Origin: Allorhizobium sonneratiae
Lineage (GTDB): Bacteria > Pseudomonadota > Alphaproteobacteria > Rhizobiales > Rhizobiaceae
NCBI RefSeq assembly: GCF_023700755.1
Contig: NZ_JAMKOJ010000004.1
Location: forward strand, 450,030-487,673
Direction of reading: 5' to 3'
Length of the DNA stretch: 37,644 nucleotides
Shown here: one piece after another, positions 1-8,463 of the stretch
Position numbering within the stretch: the stretch's first letter is position 1
Layout: every line of letters starts with the position of its first letter
Notes under the pieces: generated by a model
What the model saw: only the letters and a program-made list of their open reading frames with translations
Database searches by the model: none
What the model was told of the DNA's origin: nothing
Position numbers and translations under genes: made by a program

Positions 1-24
1 TATGCACTATTGCAAGGCTTCTCC

Positions 25-1281
25 ATGACCTTTCATTCCCCCGCCAGCCGTCCCAACCCGGATCAGCGCAAAAACAGCCACGTGATCGGCATCGTCGATC
101 CCGTCTCTGGCGGTGCCTATCTTGCAGAACGCCTGCTCGCACGCGGCATCGGCTGTGTGGCGATCACGACGGCACCGGGACGCCATGCCGGGCTTGCTTA
201 TCTCGATGTGCTGGACCTGACATCGACCACCTTCGAGGCAGAGCTGGAACACTATCGTTTCGCCGCCATCCTGCCCGGCGCCGAAAGCGGGGTGCTGCTG
301 GCGGAATTGCTGAGCACCCGTTTTGGTCTTCCCGGCAATGATCCGCTCAGCAGCCATTTACGGCGCAACAAGGTTGCCATGGCCGAGGCAGTCGATAAGG
401 TCGGGATTGCCATTTGCCGTCAGGCGCGCGTCACCTCGCTTGAAACCTGTGTCGCCTGGGCGCGCTCCAGCGGATTTCCTGTCGTGGTCAAACCGGAGGC
501 AAGTTCCGGCAGCGATCTCGTCCGCCGATGCATGACGGAGGCGCAATTGCGTCGTCATGCCAGCCTCATTCTCGGCGGCCCCGATAAATATGGCCGCACC
601 ACCGAAAGCCTTCTCCTGCAGGAATGGATGCGCGGCGATGAATATACCGTCGATGGCGTTGTCACGGATGGCGCCTTGCGCGTCTTTGCCGTCGGGCGCT
701 ATCGCAAGATCACCCGTGACGGGGCGATGATCTATGACCGGATCGATTTTTTCGCCCCCGACGATCGGCAGATCGATCCGCGCATCCTCGCTTATGCCAC
801 AGCCGTCGCCCAGGCGGTCGAGGTGCGGGTCGGGCCGGTGCATGCCGAGATCATGCTGACGCCGGAAGGGCCGCGGCTGGTGGAGATTGCCGCCCGCGCC
901 CATGGCGGCATCGGCACGGCGGTCATCGACCGGCATGTCAGCCCCTCCTTTATCGATGCGATCCTGGCTGCCGCAGAGGGCGGTCAGGCGGACGCCGTTC
1001 CTGTCACGCAACGCAGAGCGGCAGCGATTGCCTTTCTGATCAACGATGCGGAGGGCGCGCTGGTGTCGATGCCGGGCGAGCAGATGATCCGCGCCCTGCC
1101 GTCCTTCGTCAGCCTGACATGGCTGGCAAAGCCGGGAGAGCGCCTTGCCCGTACGATGGATCTTGCCACATGTCCCGGCCTCGTCGAGCTTGCCCATGAC
1201 GATCAAGGGCAGATCGATGCGGATATCGGCAGGCTTCGCGGCCTTGAGCGCGATAATCGTCTGCTGGAGATGGCCCGATGA
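25..1281 (+). CDS. ATP-grasp amino acid/carboxylate-amine ligase
   Basis: ATP-grasp enzyme of about 418 aa that probably joins a carboxylate, often an amino acid, to an amine through an acyl-phosphate. The N-terminal third looks like the pre-ATP-grasp Rossmann part. The central part has FPVVVKPEASSGS, a typical nucleotide-binding strand-loop, then LLLQEWMRGDEYTVDG. The metal-binding end is GPRLVEIAARAHGG. The ATG at 25 is preceded by AAGG (14-17) at 7-base spacing; a TTG at 10 is also in frame. No in-frame stop precedes it within the window, so a longer upstream start cannot be excluded. It overlaps the following MFS gene by 4 bases, which implies translational coupling. In the BacD/BacE pair of bacilysin synthesis a dipeptide ligase is likewise linked to an MFS exporter; I infer a similar role. 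A carbamoyl-phosphate-synthase-like ligase of other specificity is possible. Confidence 0.8.
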   Translation: MTFHSPASRPNPDQRKNSHVIGIVDPVSGGAYLAERLLARGIGCVAITTAPGRHAGLAYLDVLDLTSTTFEAELEHYRFAAILPGAESGVLLAELLSTRFGLPGNDPLSSHLRRNKVAMAEAVDKVGIAICRQARVTSLETCVAWARSSGFPVVVKPEASSGSDLVRRCMTEAQLRRHASLILGGPDKYGRTTESLLLQEWMRGDEYTVDGVVTDGALRVFAVGRYRKITRDGAMIYDRIDFFAPDDRQIDPRILAYATAVAQAVEVRVGPVHAEIMLTPEGPRLVEIAARAHGGIGTAVIDRHVSPSFIDAILAAAEGGQADAVPVTQRRAAAIAFLINDAEGALVSMPGEQMIRALPSFVSLTWLAKPGERLARTMDLATCPGLVELAHDDQGQIDADIGRLRGLERDNRLLEMAR

Positions 1282-2528
1282 GCGCCAGACCGTTTTCCCT
1301 GATGATATTCGTCGCCCTGTTGGCCCTGACCATGGTGGGCGAGGGCATGATCACCGTGACGCTGCTGTGGACCAGCGCCAGTCTTGGCCATTCGCCGATG
1401 TTTATCGGCCTTGTGCTGTTTGTCATGAACATCGTGCCGTTTCTGGCGCAGCTTGTGTTTCGTCCCCTGCGGGCGGCCATTGCCGATCAGCCGCTGAGGA
1501 TGATCATTCTACCGCGCATGGCGGGGGTGGCCGTGGTGCTCTTTGCCGCTCAGGCTTTTTCCGCAGCCCATTTGGGCTTGCTGGTGGCGGTGGCCTGCTG
1601 CCTGACCTTTATCACCTTCATCAGCCAGCAATGTCTCGAGACGCTGATGGGGCAATGGACGGTTGCCGGTCTTGTCGATGCGCAGACATCGGCGCGGCTG
1701 TCGCAGACAGCGCTGCAAAGCGGGGTCTTTGTCGGCAATGCGCTGGCAGGGCTGATGATTGACCATTTCGGCACGGCCATGGTGTTTGTCGGAATAGGCG
1801 CAAGCTTTGCCTGCAGCCTGCTTCTGCCGCTTGCAGCGCCGAATGTCATCGGTGACAGGCCCTTCCGGGGGCAGGCCGCCGCATCCCGGCAGGACGAAAA
1901 GGGTGCCGCGGGCCGCAAGGATGCGGTGCTCTGGGGGCTGTTGCTGGCCATGGGGGTGCTGGCAGTGCAGCTGAGCGGTTTCAATGTCTTTGTGCCGCTG
2001 ATCTTTCAGCACCGGTCGGCAGAGGCTGCCGCCCTTTATGGCATTGTCAGCGCCGCTGCCGGTTCAGGCGCGCTGTTGGCAACGCTGATCCCCGCACGGG
2101 CAGGCCAGCGTTATAGCTATGCCGCCTGCTGTGCCGTGGTTGTCGGCGATGCAATGGTGACGCGGGCAGGGCCGGTTGCGCTGACGCTTGGCTATGCCTT
2201 TGCCATCGGCTTCGGTTTCAACACCGCCCGTATCCGCATCCGTCAGGCCATGTTCGAGCGACTGGACAGCAAAGCCCAATCGGCCCTGTGGGGTGGGCGG
2301 GTGACACTGACCTTTCGCGCCATGACAGCGGGCGCGCCGCTTCTCTTCGCGCTGATGATGCGTGATACAGCCGTGATCGACCGGGGCTTTCTGTTTGCCG
2401 CCATCGGTCTGCTGACCATGGGCCTTTTCGTCCCGCTGGTCCTGTTTCTGGCGCGCCGCAGCGCCTGTGATGCCCCGTCCGTCCCGTCGATCAGGCCGGT
2501 TGCTGCTCGGCCAGGTCCGCCTGAATGA
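1278..2528 (+). CDS. MFS transporter paired with ATP-grasp ligase
   Basis: Polytopic major facilitator protein of 416 aa with about 12 hydrophobic segments and a basic central loop (around residues 195-215), placing it in the inner membrane. Its ATG lies inside the stop of the ATP-grasp gene (ATGA overlap), so the two are one transcriptional unit. By analogy with BacE-type permeases it may export the product of the ligase; direction and substrate cannot be read from the sequence. The 3' end overlaps the convergent GntR gene by 38 bases, so the two transcripts collide and no terminator separates them. Confidence 0.8.
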   Translation: MSARPFSLMIFVALLALTMVGEGMITVTLLWTSASLGHSPMFIGLVLFVMNIVPFLAQLVFRPLRAAIADQPLRMIILPRMAGVAVVLFAAQAFSAAHLGLLVAVACCLTFITFISQQCLETLMGQWTVAGLVDAQTSARLSQTALQSGVFVGNALAGLMIDHFGTAMVFVGIGASFACSLLLPLAAPNVIGDRPFRGQAAASRQDEKGAAGRKDAVLWGLLLAMGVLAVQLSGFNVFVPLIFQHRSAEAAALYGIVSAAAGSGALLATLIPARAGQRYSYAACCAVVVGDAMVTRAGPVALTLGYAFAIGFGFNTARIRIRQAMFERLDSKAQSALWGGRVTLTFRAMTAGAPLLFALMMRDTAVIDRGFLFAAIGLLTMGLFVPLVLFLARRSACDAPSVPSIRPVAARPGPPE

Positions 2529-3210
2529 TCTCGGCCGTGCGCCGGTAATGGGCTTGCAGCAGCTCGACAGCCTCCTGGCTCTTATGTTCGAGAGCGGCCT
2601 TGAAGATCAGCGCATGTTCATCGCCCACCTTGCGCACGCGAAAGGCCTTGCGGATCGACAGCGCCCGGTAGCGATAGAGACGCTCGGCCAATTGCCTGCA
2701 AAAGCCGATCAGCGGCTTTGAGGCGCAATTGCCGATCAGCGTTTCATGGAAATGGCGGTGATGCACTTCCCATAGCGGATTGTCCTCGAATCTTTCGGCG
2801 GACAGCGAGCGCGGCGTGCGATCCAGCCGGTGATGGGCAATCAGCAGCGCCTCTTCCCATTCTGCCGTGGCATTGGCAATGGATTCGGCCAGCGCCAGCC
2901 CCTCGACCCAGCAGCGCGTCTTGTTAAGTTCGCTCAGCTCCTCCAGCGAGATCGGCTTGACATAAAATCCGCGCTGTTCCTTGCCGATCACCAGTTCTTC
3001 GCTGGCCAGCCGGTTCAGCGCCTCGCGCAGCGGGGTCTGACCGGCATCATAATGTTCCGTCAGAAAGCGCAGTTGCAGCTTTCGTCCCGGCTCCAGCCGG
3101 GCCGACAGAATATCGGCCTTCAGCCGTTCATAAAGGCTGGTGGCGCGGGTGAGCGGGGCGTCAAGGCTTTTGTCGATGCCCTTGCCGGCAAGGTCGAGTT
3201 CCATGGTCAT
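2491..3210 (-). CDS. GntR family regulator (FadR/FCD type)
   Basis: Transcription factor of about 239 aa. The N-terminal winged helix (roughly residues 15-80) has the GntR pattern YERLKADILSARLEPG and TPLREALNRLASEELV. The C-terminal all-helical FCD domain carries the expected spaced histidines (FHETL, DEHAL, AHYRR) that usually bind a metal and a small organic-acid effector. I chose the ATG at 3210 because GGAGGA lies about 11 bases upstream; a longer reading from 3252 adds an atypical cysteine-containing tail, and an ATG at 3204 is also possible. It is divergent from the ring-cleavage operon that starts at 3334 and is its likely local regulator, usually a repressor relieved by substrate or an intermediate. 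It ends inside the MFS gene on the opposite strand. Confidence 0.88.
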   Translation of the reverse strand: MTMELDLAGKGIDKSLDAPLTRATSLYERLKADILSARLEPGRKLQLRFLTEHYDAGQTPLREALNRLASEELVIGKEQRGFYVKPISLEELSELNKTRCWVEGLALAESIANATAEWEEALLIAHHRLDRTPRSLSAERFEDNPLWEVHHRHFHETLIGNCASKPLIGFCRQLAERLYRYRALSIRKAFRVRKVGDEHALIFKAALEHKSQEAVELLQAHYRRTAEIIQADLAEQQPA

Positions 3211-3258
3211 ATCCGAAGCTTTCCTCCAGATTTTATATACACATGTTCCCAAACAAAT

Positions 3259-3274
3259 AAAATTTATAAATTTT
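3259..3274. promoter_or_regulatory. 16-bp perfect palindrome, candidate operator
   Basis: AAAATTTATAAATTTT is its own reverse complement and sits in the AT-rich gap between the divergent GntR gene and the ring-cleavage operon. Its position fits an operator for the GntR protein. A purely AT palindrome could also be part of an AT-rich promoter, so the assignment is tentative. Confidence 0.35.
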
Positions 3275-3333
3275 CACTTTACCTCTGGAATTTTGCAGAT
3301 TACCACTAGGCCCACAGCAAGAGGAGCAAGAGC

Positions 3334-4386
3334 ATGACAGGGAGGAAGACCGGTCTGTTCAGGCGGGCTTGTGCCTGCTGCGGCATCGATGTGCATTGCC
3401 ATGTGGTGCCGTCCCATTTTCCGGAGCCCCCTGGCGGGCGTGACATCAAGGGCTGGCCGTCAATGACGCCGGTGACCGATTGCCATGCCACGGTGGTCAT
3501 CGACACAAAACCCTATCGCACCATCAACGACGCCTGCTGGGCAGCGGAACGGCGGATTGCTGCGATGGATGCTGCCGGTATCCAGATTCAGGCATTATCG
3601 CCCATGCCGGAGCTTTTCGGTTACTGGATCGAGGCCGAGGCCGCCGATGGCCTTGTGCGTCACGTTAATGATGTGATTGCCGCCATGGTGGAAGAAGGCA
3701 AGGGCCGTTTCGTCGGTCTTGCCGGTCTGCCTTTGCAGGATATCGATCTCTCCTTGAAAGAGCTGAACCGCATTATGAGCGAGCTTGGCTTTGCCGGGAT
3801 CGAGATCGGCAGCAATATCAATGGCGTGCCAATCGGCGATCCGAAATTTCACCCGCTGTTTGCCGAGGCCGAGCGGCTGGGCGCGGCGGTCTTCGTCCAT
3901 GCCGTGCGCCCTGCGGGCATGGATCGGCTGGTGGGGCCTGCGCCCCTGCAGCAGGTGCTGGCCTATCCGACCGATGTCGGGCTGGCGGCGGCTTCCGTTA
4001 TTACCGGCAATCTTCTGACAAAATTTCCGAAGCTGCGCATTGCCTTCAGCCATGGCGGCGGCACGTTTGCCTCGCTTCTGCCGCGGCTGGAGCAGGGCTA
4101 TGCCACCTTCCCGGCGCTGAAAGAGGCGCTGGTCGAGCCGCCCTCGGTGCAGGCGCGGCGGCTTTATGCCGATACGCTGGTGTTCGACACCGAGACCCTG
4201 CGGCGTGTGACGGAGGTTTTCGGGCCGGAGCGCATTCTGATCGGCACGGATTATCCCTTCAATTTCCGCGAGGCCGATCCTTTGGCGCGGATCGTCGAAG
4301 CCTTTGACGCACCTGATCTGCGCGAGCGGCTGAGCTTTGCCAATGCGCTTGAATTTTTGAATATCGAGGAGGATGCCAATGACTGA
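3334..4386 (+). CDS. ACMSD-like amidohydrolase (decarboxylase/hydrolase)
   Basis: Metal-dependent amidohydrolase of the Amidohydro_2/ACMSD family, 350 aa. Visible ligands are His21 and His23 (DVHCHVVP), His189 (VFVHAVRP), His240 (FSHGGG) and Asp306 (GTDYPF). Their spacing (168, 51 and 66 residues) matches that recalled for bacterial 2-amino-3-carboxymuconate-6-semialdehyde decarboxylase (His9/11, His177, His228, Asp294), so the Zn site looks intact. Family members decarboxylate ring-cleavage products or aromatic acids such as gamma-resorcylate; some hydrolyse C-C bonds. RBS AGAGGAGC precedes the ATG. It is the first gene of the operon and overlaps the dioxygenase gene. The N-terminus is about 12 residues longer than ACMSD and cysteine-rich (ACACC). 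There are no kynurenine-pathway genes nearby, so the substrate is probably not ACMS. Confidence 0.88.
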   Translation: MTGRKTGLFRRACACCGIDVHCHVVPSHFPEPPGGRDIKGWPSMTPVTDCHATVVIDTKPYRTINDACWAAERRIAAMDAAGIQIQALSPMPELFGYWIEAEAADGLVRHVNDVIAAMVEEGKGRFVGLAGLPLQDIDLSLKELNRIMSELGFAGIEIGSNINGVPIGDPKFHPLFAEAERLGAAVFVHAVRPAGMDRLVGPAPLQQVLAYPTDVGLAAASVITGNLLTKFPKLRIAFSHGGGTFASLLPRLEQGYATFPALKEALVEPPSVQARRLYADTLVFDTETLRRVTEVFGPERILIGTDYPFNFREADPLARIVEAFDAPDLRERLSFANALEFLNIEEDAND

Positions 4387-5272
4387 CTTTCCCGTCATTG
4401 CCCTGCGCAGCGTTGAAATTTCCACGCCGGATCTGGCCGGCTCGGTGGATTTTTACACCCGCGTCTGGGGGTTGGAGGTTGCCGCCGAGGTTGGAGACAA
4501 GGTGTTTCTGGCTGCAACCGGCGATGATTTCCACGTGCTGGAACTGAAGGCGGGCAATAAGCCGGAGCTGCGCAAGACGACATTCCGGGTCCGCGCCCGC
4601 GCCGATCTGGACAGCCTGCTATTGAAATGCCGTGAAGCGGGCTGCACGGTGATGCGCGAGATCGGCCCGGCGGATGCGCCCTCGGGCGGCGAGCGTTTCG
4701 TCGTGCGCGAACCGCAGGGCGCTGTGCTGGAATTTGTCCATGGCGACCGCCGCAAGGAAGCGAAGATCGTTGCCAATCAGGTGCTGCGGCTTGCCCATGT
4801 CAATATCAACAGTGCCGAAATCGAGGCGCTGTCGTCCTTCTATCAGACGGTTCTCGGTTTCAAGCTGACCGACCGCTCGAAGATGATGGCCTTCCTGCGC
4901 TGCAATGACGACCACCATGCCGTGGTGCTGGCCGAAGCGCCGGTCAATGGTCTCAACCATATCGCCTTTCTGATGCCGGATCTGGAATCGGTGATGCGCG
5001 GCGCAGGCCGCGTCGTCGATCACGGCACGTCGATCGGCTGGGGCGTGGGCCGTCATGGCCCGGGCGACAATGTCTTTGCCTATTTCGTCGATCCGACCGG
5101 CGTGGTCATCGAATACACCGCCGAGGTCTTGCAGGTGGATGACGATTACCGGGTCAAGGGGCCGGATGAATGGGTCTGGCCACCCGGCCGCACCGACCAC
5201 TGGGGCATTGCGCCGCCGAAGACTGAGGCCTGCAAGAAGGCCCAGCTGTCCGTCGGCTTTGCCGGTAACTGA
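4379..5272 (+). CDS. Two-domain type I extradiol ring-cleavage dioxygenase (VOC)
   Basis: Vicinal-oxygen-chelate protein of 297 aa with two repeated glyoxalase-like modules (about residues 8-122 and 137-250). The second module carries the Fe(II) ligands His140 (LAHVNI), His194 (NHIAFLMPD) and Glu245 (VVIEYT). Offsets also place His179, His226 and Tyr235 where classical extradiol dioxygenases keep second-shell catalytic His195, His241 and Tyr250, so the site looks complete. It should cleave a catechol-type ring next to the diol using O2. ATG 4379 is chosen because GAGGAGG (4366-4372) lies 6 bases upstream; the ATG at 4373 abuts it. It overlaps the amidohydrolase stop by 8 bases, so the two are translationally coupled. 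The catechol substrate is unknown. Confidence 0.88.
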   Translation: MTDFPVIALRSVEISTPDLAGSVDFYTRVWGLEVAAEVGDKVFLAATGDDFHVLELKAGNKPELRKTTFRVRARADLDSLLLKCREAGCTVMREIGPADAPSGGERFVVREPQGAVLEFVHGDRRKEAKIVANQVLRLAHVNINSAEIEALSSFYQTVLGFKLTDRSKMMAFLRCNDDHHAVVLAEAPVNGLNHIAFLMPDLESVMRGAGRVVDHGTSIGWGVGRHGPGDNVFAYFVDPTGVVIEYTAEVLQVDDDYRVKGPDEWVWPPGRTDHWGIAPPKTEACKKAQLSVGFAGN

Positions 5273-5297
5273 TCGCTTTTGCATAAGAGGTTTTCCT

Positions 5298-6872
5298 GTG
5301 ACGAAAGATAGACATATCGAAGCGCGCTACGATCTCGTGATCGCTGGCTTTGGCCCCTCCGGGGCGGTGGCGGCGGCCATGTTCGGCAGGCTTGGCCATT
5401 CCGTTCTGGTCATTGACCGGCTGACCGACATTTACGACAAGCCGCGCGCCATTGCGCTCGACCATGAAATTCTGCGCCATTTCGACAATATGGGCATTGC
5501 CGAAGAGGTTCTGCCCTATGTCGCGCCTTTTACCGCGTCGGAACATTTCGGCGCGGAAGGCCAGTTGATCCGCCGCATCGACATGGTGCCGGCCCCCTAT
5601 CCGCTCGGCTATACGCCGAGCATGGTCTTCACCCAGCCGCCGGTCGAGGCGGCGCTGCGCCACCACGCCGAAAGCCTGAAAACGGTTACCGTCGAACTGG
5701 GCACCGAACTGATCGGCTTTACCGATCACGGCGACGAGGTGACGGTGGAACTGAAGAATGCCGAGGGCCATGTGCGCATGGTTGCGGCGAAATATCTGAT
5801 CGGCTGCGACGGCGCCTCCAGCACGGTGCGCCAGAATGCCGGGATCGTTCTCGAAGATCTGATTTTCGATGAGCCGTGGCTGGTGGTCGATGTCAAGGTG
5901 CATGACAATGCGCTGGATAAATTGCCCGCCTCCTCGGCGCAGTTCTGCAATCCGGCCCGTCCGGTCAGCTTCATCATCGGGCCGGGAAACCACCGCCGCT
6001 GGGAAATCATGCTTTTGCCCGGCGAAGACCGGCGCGAGATGGAAAAGCCGGAGAATGTCTGGACGCTTCTGTCTCCCTGGCTGACGCCTGAGGATGGCGA
6101 GCTGTGGCGCGCCGCCTCCTACCGCTTCCATGCGCTGGTGGCGGATGAGTGGAAAAAGGGCCGGGTGCTGATTGCCGGCGATGCCGCCCATCAGCAGCCG
6201 CCTTTCATCGGTCAGGGCATGTGCCAGGGCCTGCGTGACGTGACCAATCTCGTCTGGAAGCTTGACCGCGTGCTGAAGGGCCTTTCACCCGAGGCACTGC
6301 TCGACAGCTACACGGAGGAGCGCAAGCGCCATGTCGAAACGCTGACCGGCAAGATCAAGGCGATTGGTCAGGCGATCTGCATTCGCGACCCTGAAGCTGC
6401 CGCCGAGCGCGACCAGCGCATCCTGACGGAGGGCGGTGGCAAGCCGCTGATGCTGACCCGTCAGGATATCGTCCCGCCGCTGGAGACAGGCCTGATCGGT
6501 CCGCCTGAGAGTGCCGCCCGCGGCCTGCTGTTCCCGCAACCCGTTATTATCGACGGTGAAGCGACCGTGCTGCTCGACAAGGTGATCGGCACGGGCTGGC
6601 GTTTGCTGCTCGATGGCCGCAGGCTGGATCACAAAGCCTCGGATATCCTGCTGGACGGCCTGCCGGAGATGAGCGTCACCGCCGTTTTACCGAAGGAGAA
6701 GGCGGACGCAGGTGAGGGACTGCATGAGGCCGATGGCGTTCTTGCCGCCTGGTTCGACCGGCACAAGGCCATGGCCGCCATCGTGCGGCCCGATCACTAT
6801 GTCTTCGGTGCCGCCGCCGATATCGCGGCTCTCAACGGCCTGCTGACCGATTTGAAGACGCGGCTCCATTGA
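5298..6872 (+). CDS. FAD-dependent aromatic hydroxylase (MhpA/PHBH-like)
   Basis: Class A flavoprotein monooxygenase of about 524 aa, expected to put a hydroxyl on a phenolic ring using NAD(P)H and O2. The FAD dinucleotide fold is GFGPSG (residues 17-22); the middle DG motif is GCDGASSTVR; the GD motif lies in AGDAAHQQPPFIGQGM, close to that of 3-(3-hydroxyphenyl)propionate hydroxylase MhpA. A C-terminal thioredoxin-like extension typical of phenol-hydroxylase relatives follows. The start is GTG 5298 with AAGAGG 8 bases upstream; the same frame stays open further upstream but lies inside the dioxygenase gene. It follows the ring-cleavage gene by 25 bases. It probably makes the catechol that the upstream dioxygenase opens. 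The exact aromatic acid cannot be read. Confidence 0.88.
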   Translation: MTKDRHIEARYDLVIAGFGPSGAVAAAMFGRLGHSVLVIDRLTDIYDKPRAIALDHEILRHFDNMGIAEEVLPYVAPFTASEHFGAEGQLIRRIDMVPAPYPLGYTPSMVFTQPPVEAALRHHAESLKTVTVELGTELIGFTDHGDEVTVELKNAEGHVRMVAAKYLIGCDGASSTVRQNAGIVLEDLIFDEPWLVVDVKVHDNALDKLPASSAQFCNPARPVSFIIGPGNHRRWEIMLLPGEDRREMEKPENVWTLLSPWLTPEDGELWRAASYRFHALVADEWKKGRVLIAGDAAHQQPPFIGQGMCQGLRDVTNLVWKLDRVLKGLSPEALLDSYTEERKRHVETLTGKIKAIGQAICIRDPEAAAERDQRILTEGGGKPLMLTRQDIVPPLETGLIGPPESAARGLLFPQPVIIDGEATVLLDKVIGTGWRLLLDGRRLDHKASDILLDGLPEMSVTAVLPKEKADAGEGLHEADGVLAAWFDRHKAMAAIVRPDHYVFGAAADIAALNGLLTDLKTRLH

Positions 6873-6934
6873 GGCCGCGTCTTGAGAGCGCCCTGCGCAC
6901 AATATGGGCACGGCGCTGTAACGCTTTCAATCTG

Positions 6935-6978
6935 CTGCATCATTCCTGAAACCTCAACCGGTTTCAGAAATGATGCAG
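6935..6978. repeat. Long imperfect palindrome between hydroxylase and MFS genes
   Basis: Arms CTGCATCATT (6935-6944) and AATGATGCAG (6969-6978) pair perfectly. After one mismatch CTGAAACC pairs with GGTTTCAG around a 6-base loop, giving 18 paired positions. It resembles the CTGCATGATT-type intergenic palindromes scattered in rhizobial genomes. It has no U-tract, so it is more likely a repeat element or mRNA-stability hairpin than an intrinsic terminator. Confidence 0.6.
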
Positions 6979-7028
6979 TCACCATTACCCATTCCATTCA
7001 GTGCGTCACATGAGGTCGGGAGGAGATC

Positions 7029-8327
7029 ATGACCGAGAAGACTGCCGGGGCCTATGCCCCTTACATCGTTCTGATAATGCTCTTTCTGTTTCAGACTTTG
7101 AATTTTTTCGACAAGCTGGTCTTCGGCCTGTCGGCTGTGCATATGATGAAGGAATTCAATATCTCGCCGCAGGATTTCGGGCTTATCGGCAGCAGTTTCT
7201 TTCTGCTGTTTTCGATTTCCGGCGTTCTGGTCGGGCTGTTCGTCGTTGGCCGCATTCCGGTCAAATGGATTCTGGTGATCCTGGCCCTGATCTGGTCGGT
7301 ATCGCAGATCCCGATCTATTTCACCAGTTCGGTTACGGTGCTGGTCATTTGCCGCATCCTGCTCGGTCTGGGCGAAGGTCCGGGCCTGCCGACGGCGCTG
7401 CATGCCTGCCATAACTGGTTTCAGCCGGAAAAGCGCAGCGTGCCGAGCGCCGTTGTCGTGCAGGGCATCAGCGTCGGGCTTCTGGCGGGCGGGCCGATCC
7501 TCACCTATGTCATCCTGCATTACGGCTGGCGGTCAGGATTTCTGTTCTGCGGTCTCCTCGGTCTTGCCTGGATCGCGGTCTGGATGATCGTCGGCGGGGA
7601 AGGGCCCTATGCCACGGGCGAGGGCAAGAAAGATGCCGATGATGGCAGGGCGGCGATCCCGGCGCGCAATCTCTGGCTCGATCCGACGGTGATCGGCGTC
7701 ATCATCATGTCGACCATGTCCTATTATATCGTCGGCATGTCGGCCACCTGGCTGCCGCCCTTCCTGCAGCAGGGGCTGGGCTATACGCCCGTCGAGACCG
7801 GCTCGATCATTTCCGCCGTCTATATCTTTCAGTCGCCGCTGCTTCTCATCGGCTCCTGGGTGGCGCAGCGCATGTTGCAAAACGGGGTCAGCAAGCGCTC
7901 GGCGCTCGGCAATGCCTCCGGCTTTGCCCTGCTGATTGCGGGTCTTGCGCTGGTCGGTTCGGTCTATGTGTCCGGTCCGCTGCAGCTTGTCATGATCGCC
8001 ATCGCCTTTGCCGCACCAAGCCTGACCACGATTTACGGGCCGATCATTCTCGGATCGATTGCGCCGTCCGTCCAGCGGGGGCGGTTGATCATCGCCATCT
8101 ATTCGGCCAATGCCGTTTCCGGCCTGATTTCCAATGCGCTCACCGGCTTCATCGTACAGGCTCCGGGCAAGGAGCATCTGGCGCAAGGTTATGCCAATGC
8201 CATGATCTTTACCGCGGTGATCCTGATCATCGGTGCAGTGTCGGCCTTCGCGATGATCTTTCCCGAACGCACCATTGCGCGGTTTGGGCGACTGAGCGGC
8301 CTTGTCAATTCCACGGCCGGGGCGTAA
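7029..8327 (+). CDS. MFS transporter, probable aromatic acid importer
   Basis: Major facilitator protein of 432 aa with 12 predicted membrane segments in two six-helix halves joined by a charged loop near residues 195-215. The pattern around GLGEGPGLPTALHA (first half, TM4-5 region) is that of the anion:cation symporter (ACS) branch, whose members import carboxylates, including aromatic and sugar acids, with protons. RBS GGGAGGAG is directly upstream. It sits in the middle of the ring-cleavage operon, so import of the operon's substrate is the natural inference. It is separated from the hydroxylase gene by 156 bases holding a large palindrome, so expression of the distal genes may differ from that of the proximal ones. 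Confidence 0.85.
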   Translation: MTEKTAGAYAPYIVLIMLFLFQTLNFFDKLVFGLSAVHMMKEFNISPQDFGLIGSSFFLLFSISGVLVGLFVVGRIPVKWILVILALIWSVSQIPIYFTSSVTVLVICRILLGLGEGPGLPTALHACHNWFQPEKRSVPSAVVVQGISVGLLAGGPILTYVILHYGWRSGFLFCGLLGLAWIAVWMIVGGEGPYATGEGKKDADDGRAAIPARNLWLDPTVIGVIIMSTMSYYIVGMSATWLPPFLQQGLGYTPVETGSIISAVYIFQSPLLLIGSWVAQRMLQNGVSKRSALGNASGFALLIAGLALVGSVYVSGPLQLVMIAIAFAAPSLTTIYGPIILGSIAPSVQRGRLIIAIYSANAVSGLISNALTGFIVQAPGKEHLAQGYANAMIFTAVILIIGAVSAFAMIFPERTIARFGRLSGLVNSTAGA

Positions 8328-8407
8328 CCGCAAACGGAGCGCGCAAGATCGGTTGTCCCGTCTTTCGGTCCCGCAACGGGCAGCCCCTGACGAGAAAACC
8401 TGAAATC

Positions 8408-8436
8408 CCCGACCGGGTTGTTTTGCACCGGTCGGG
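8408..8436. repeat. GC-rich hairpin before FAH gene
   Basis: CCCGACCGG (8408-8416) and CCGGTCGGG (8428-8436) form a perfect 9-bp stem with an 11-base loop containing TTTT. It lies in the leader of the fumarylacetoacetate-hydrolase-family gene. It could be a processing or stability hairpin; no U-run follows, so a terminator is less likely. Confidence 0.45.
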
Positions 8437-8463
8437 CTTAAGACTTCAAAACGGAGAAAATTC

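Noticed and set aside
5055..5297. Long upstream extension of the FAD hydroxylase frame
   Set aside because: It lies inside the dioxygenase gene in another frame; the flavoprotein fold starts after the GTG at 5298, which has a good ribosome-binding site.
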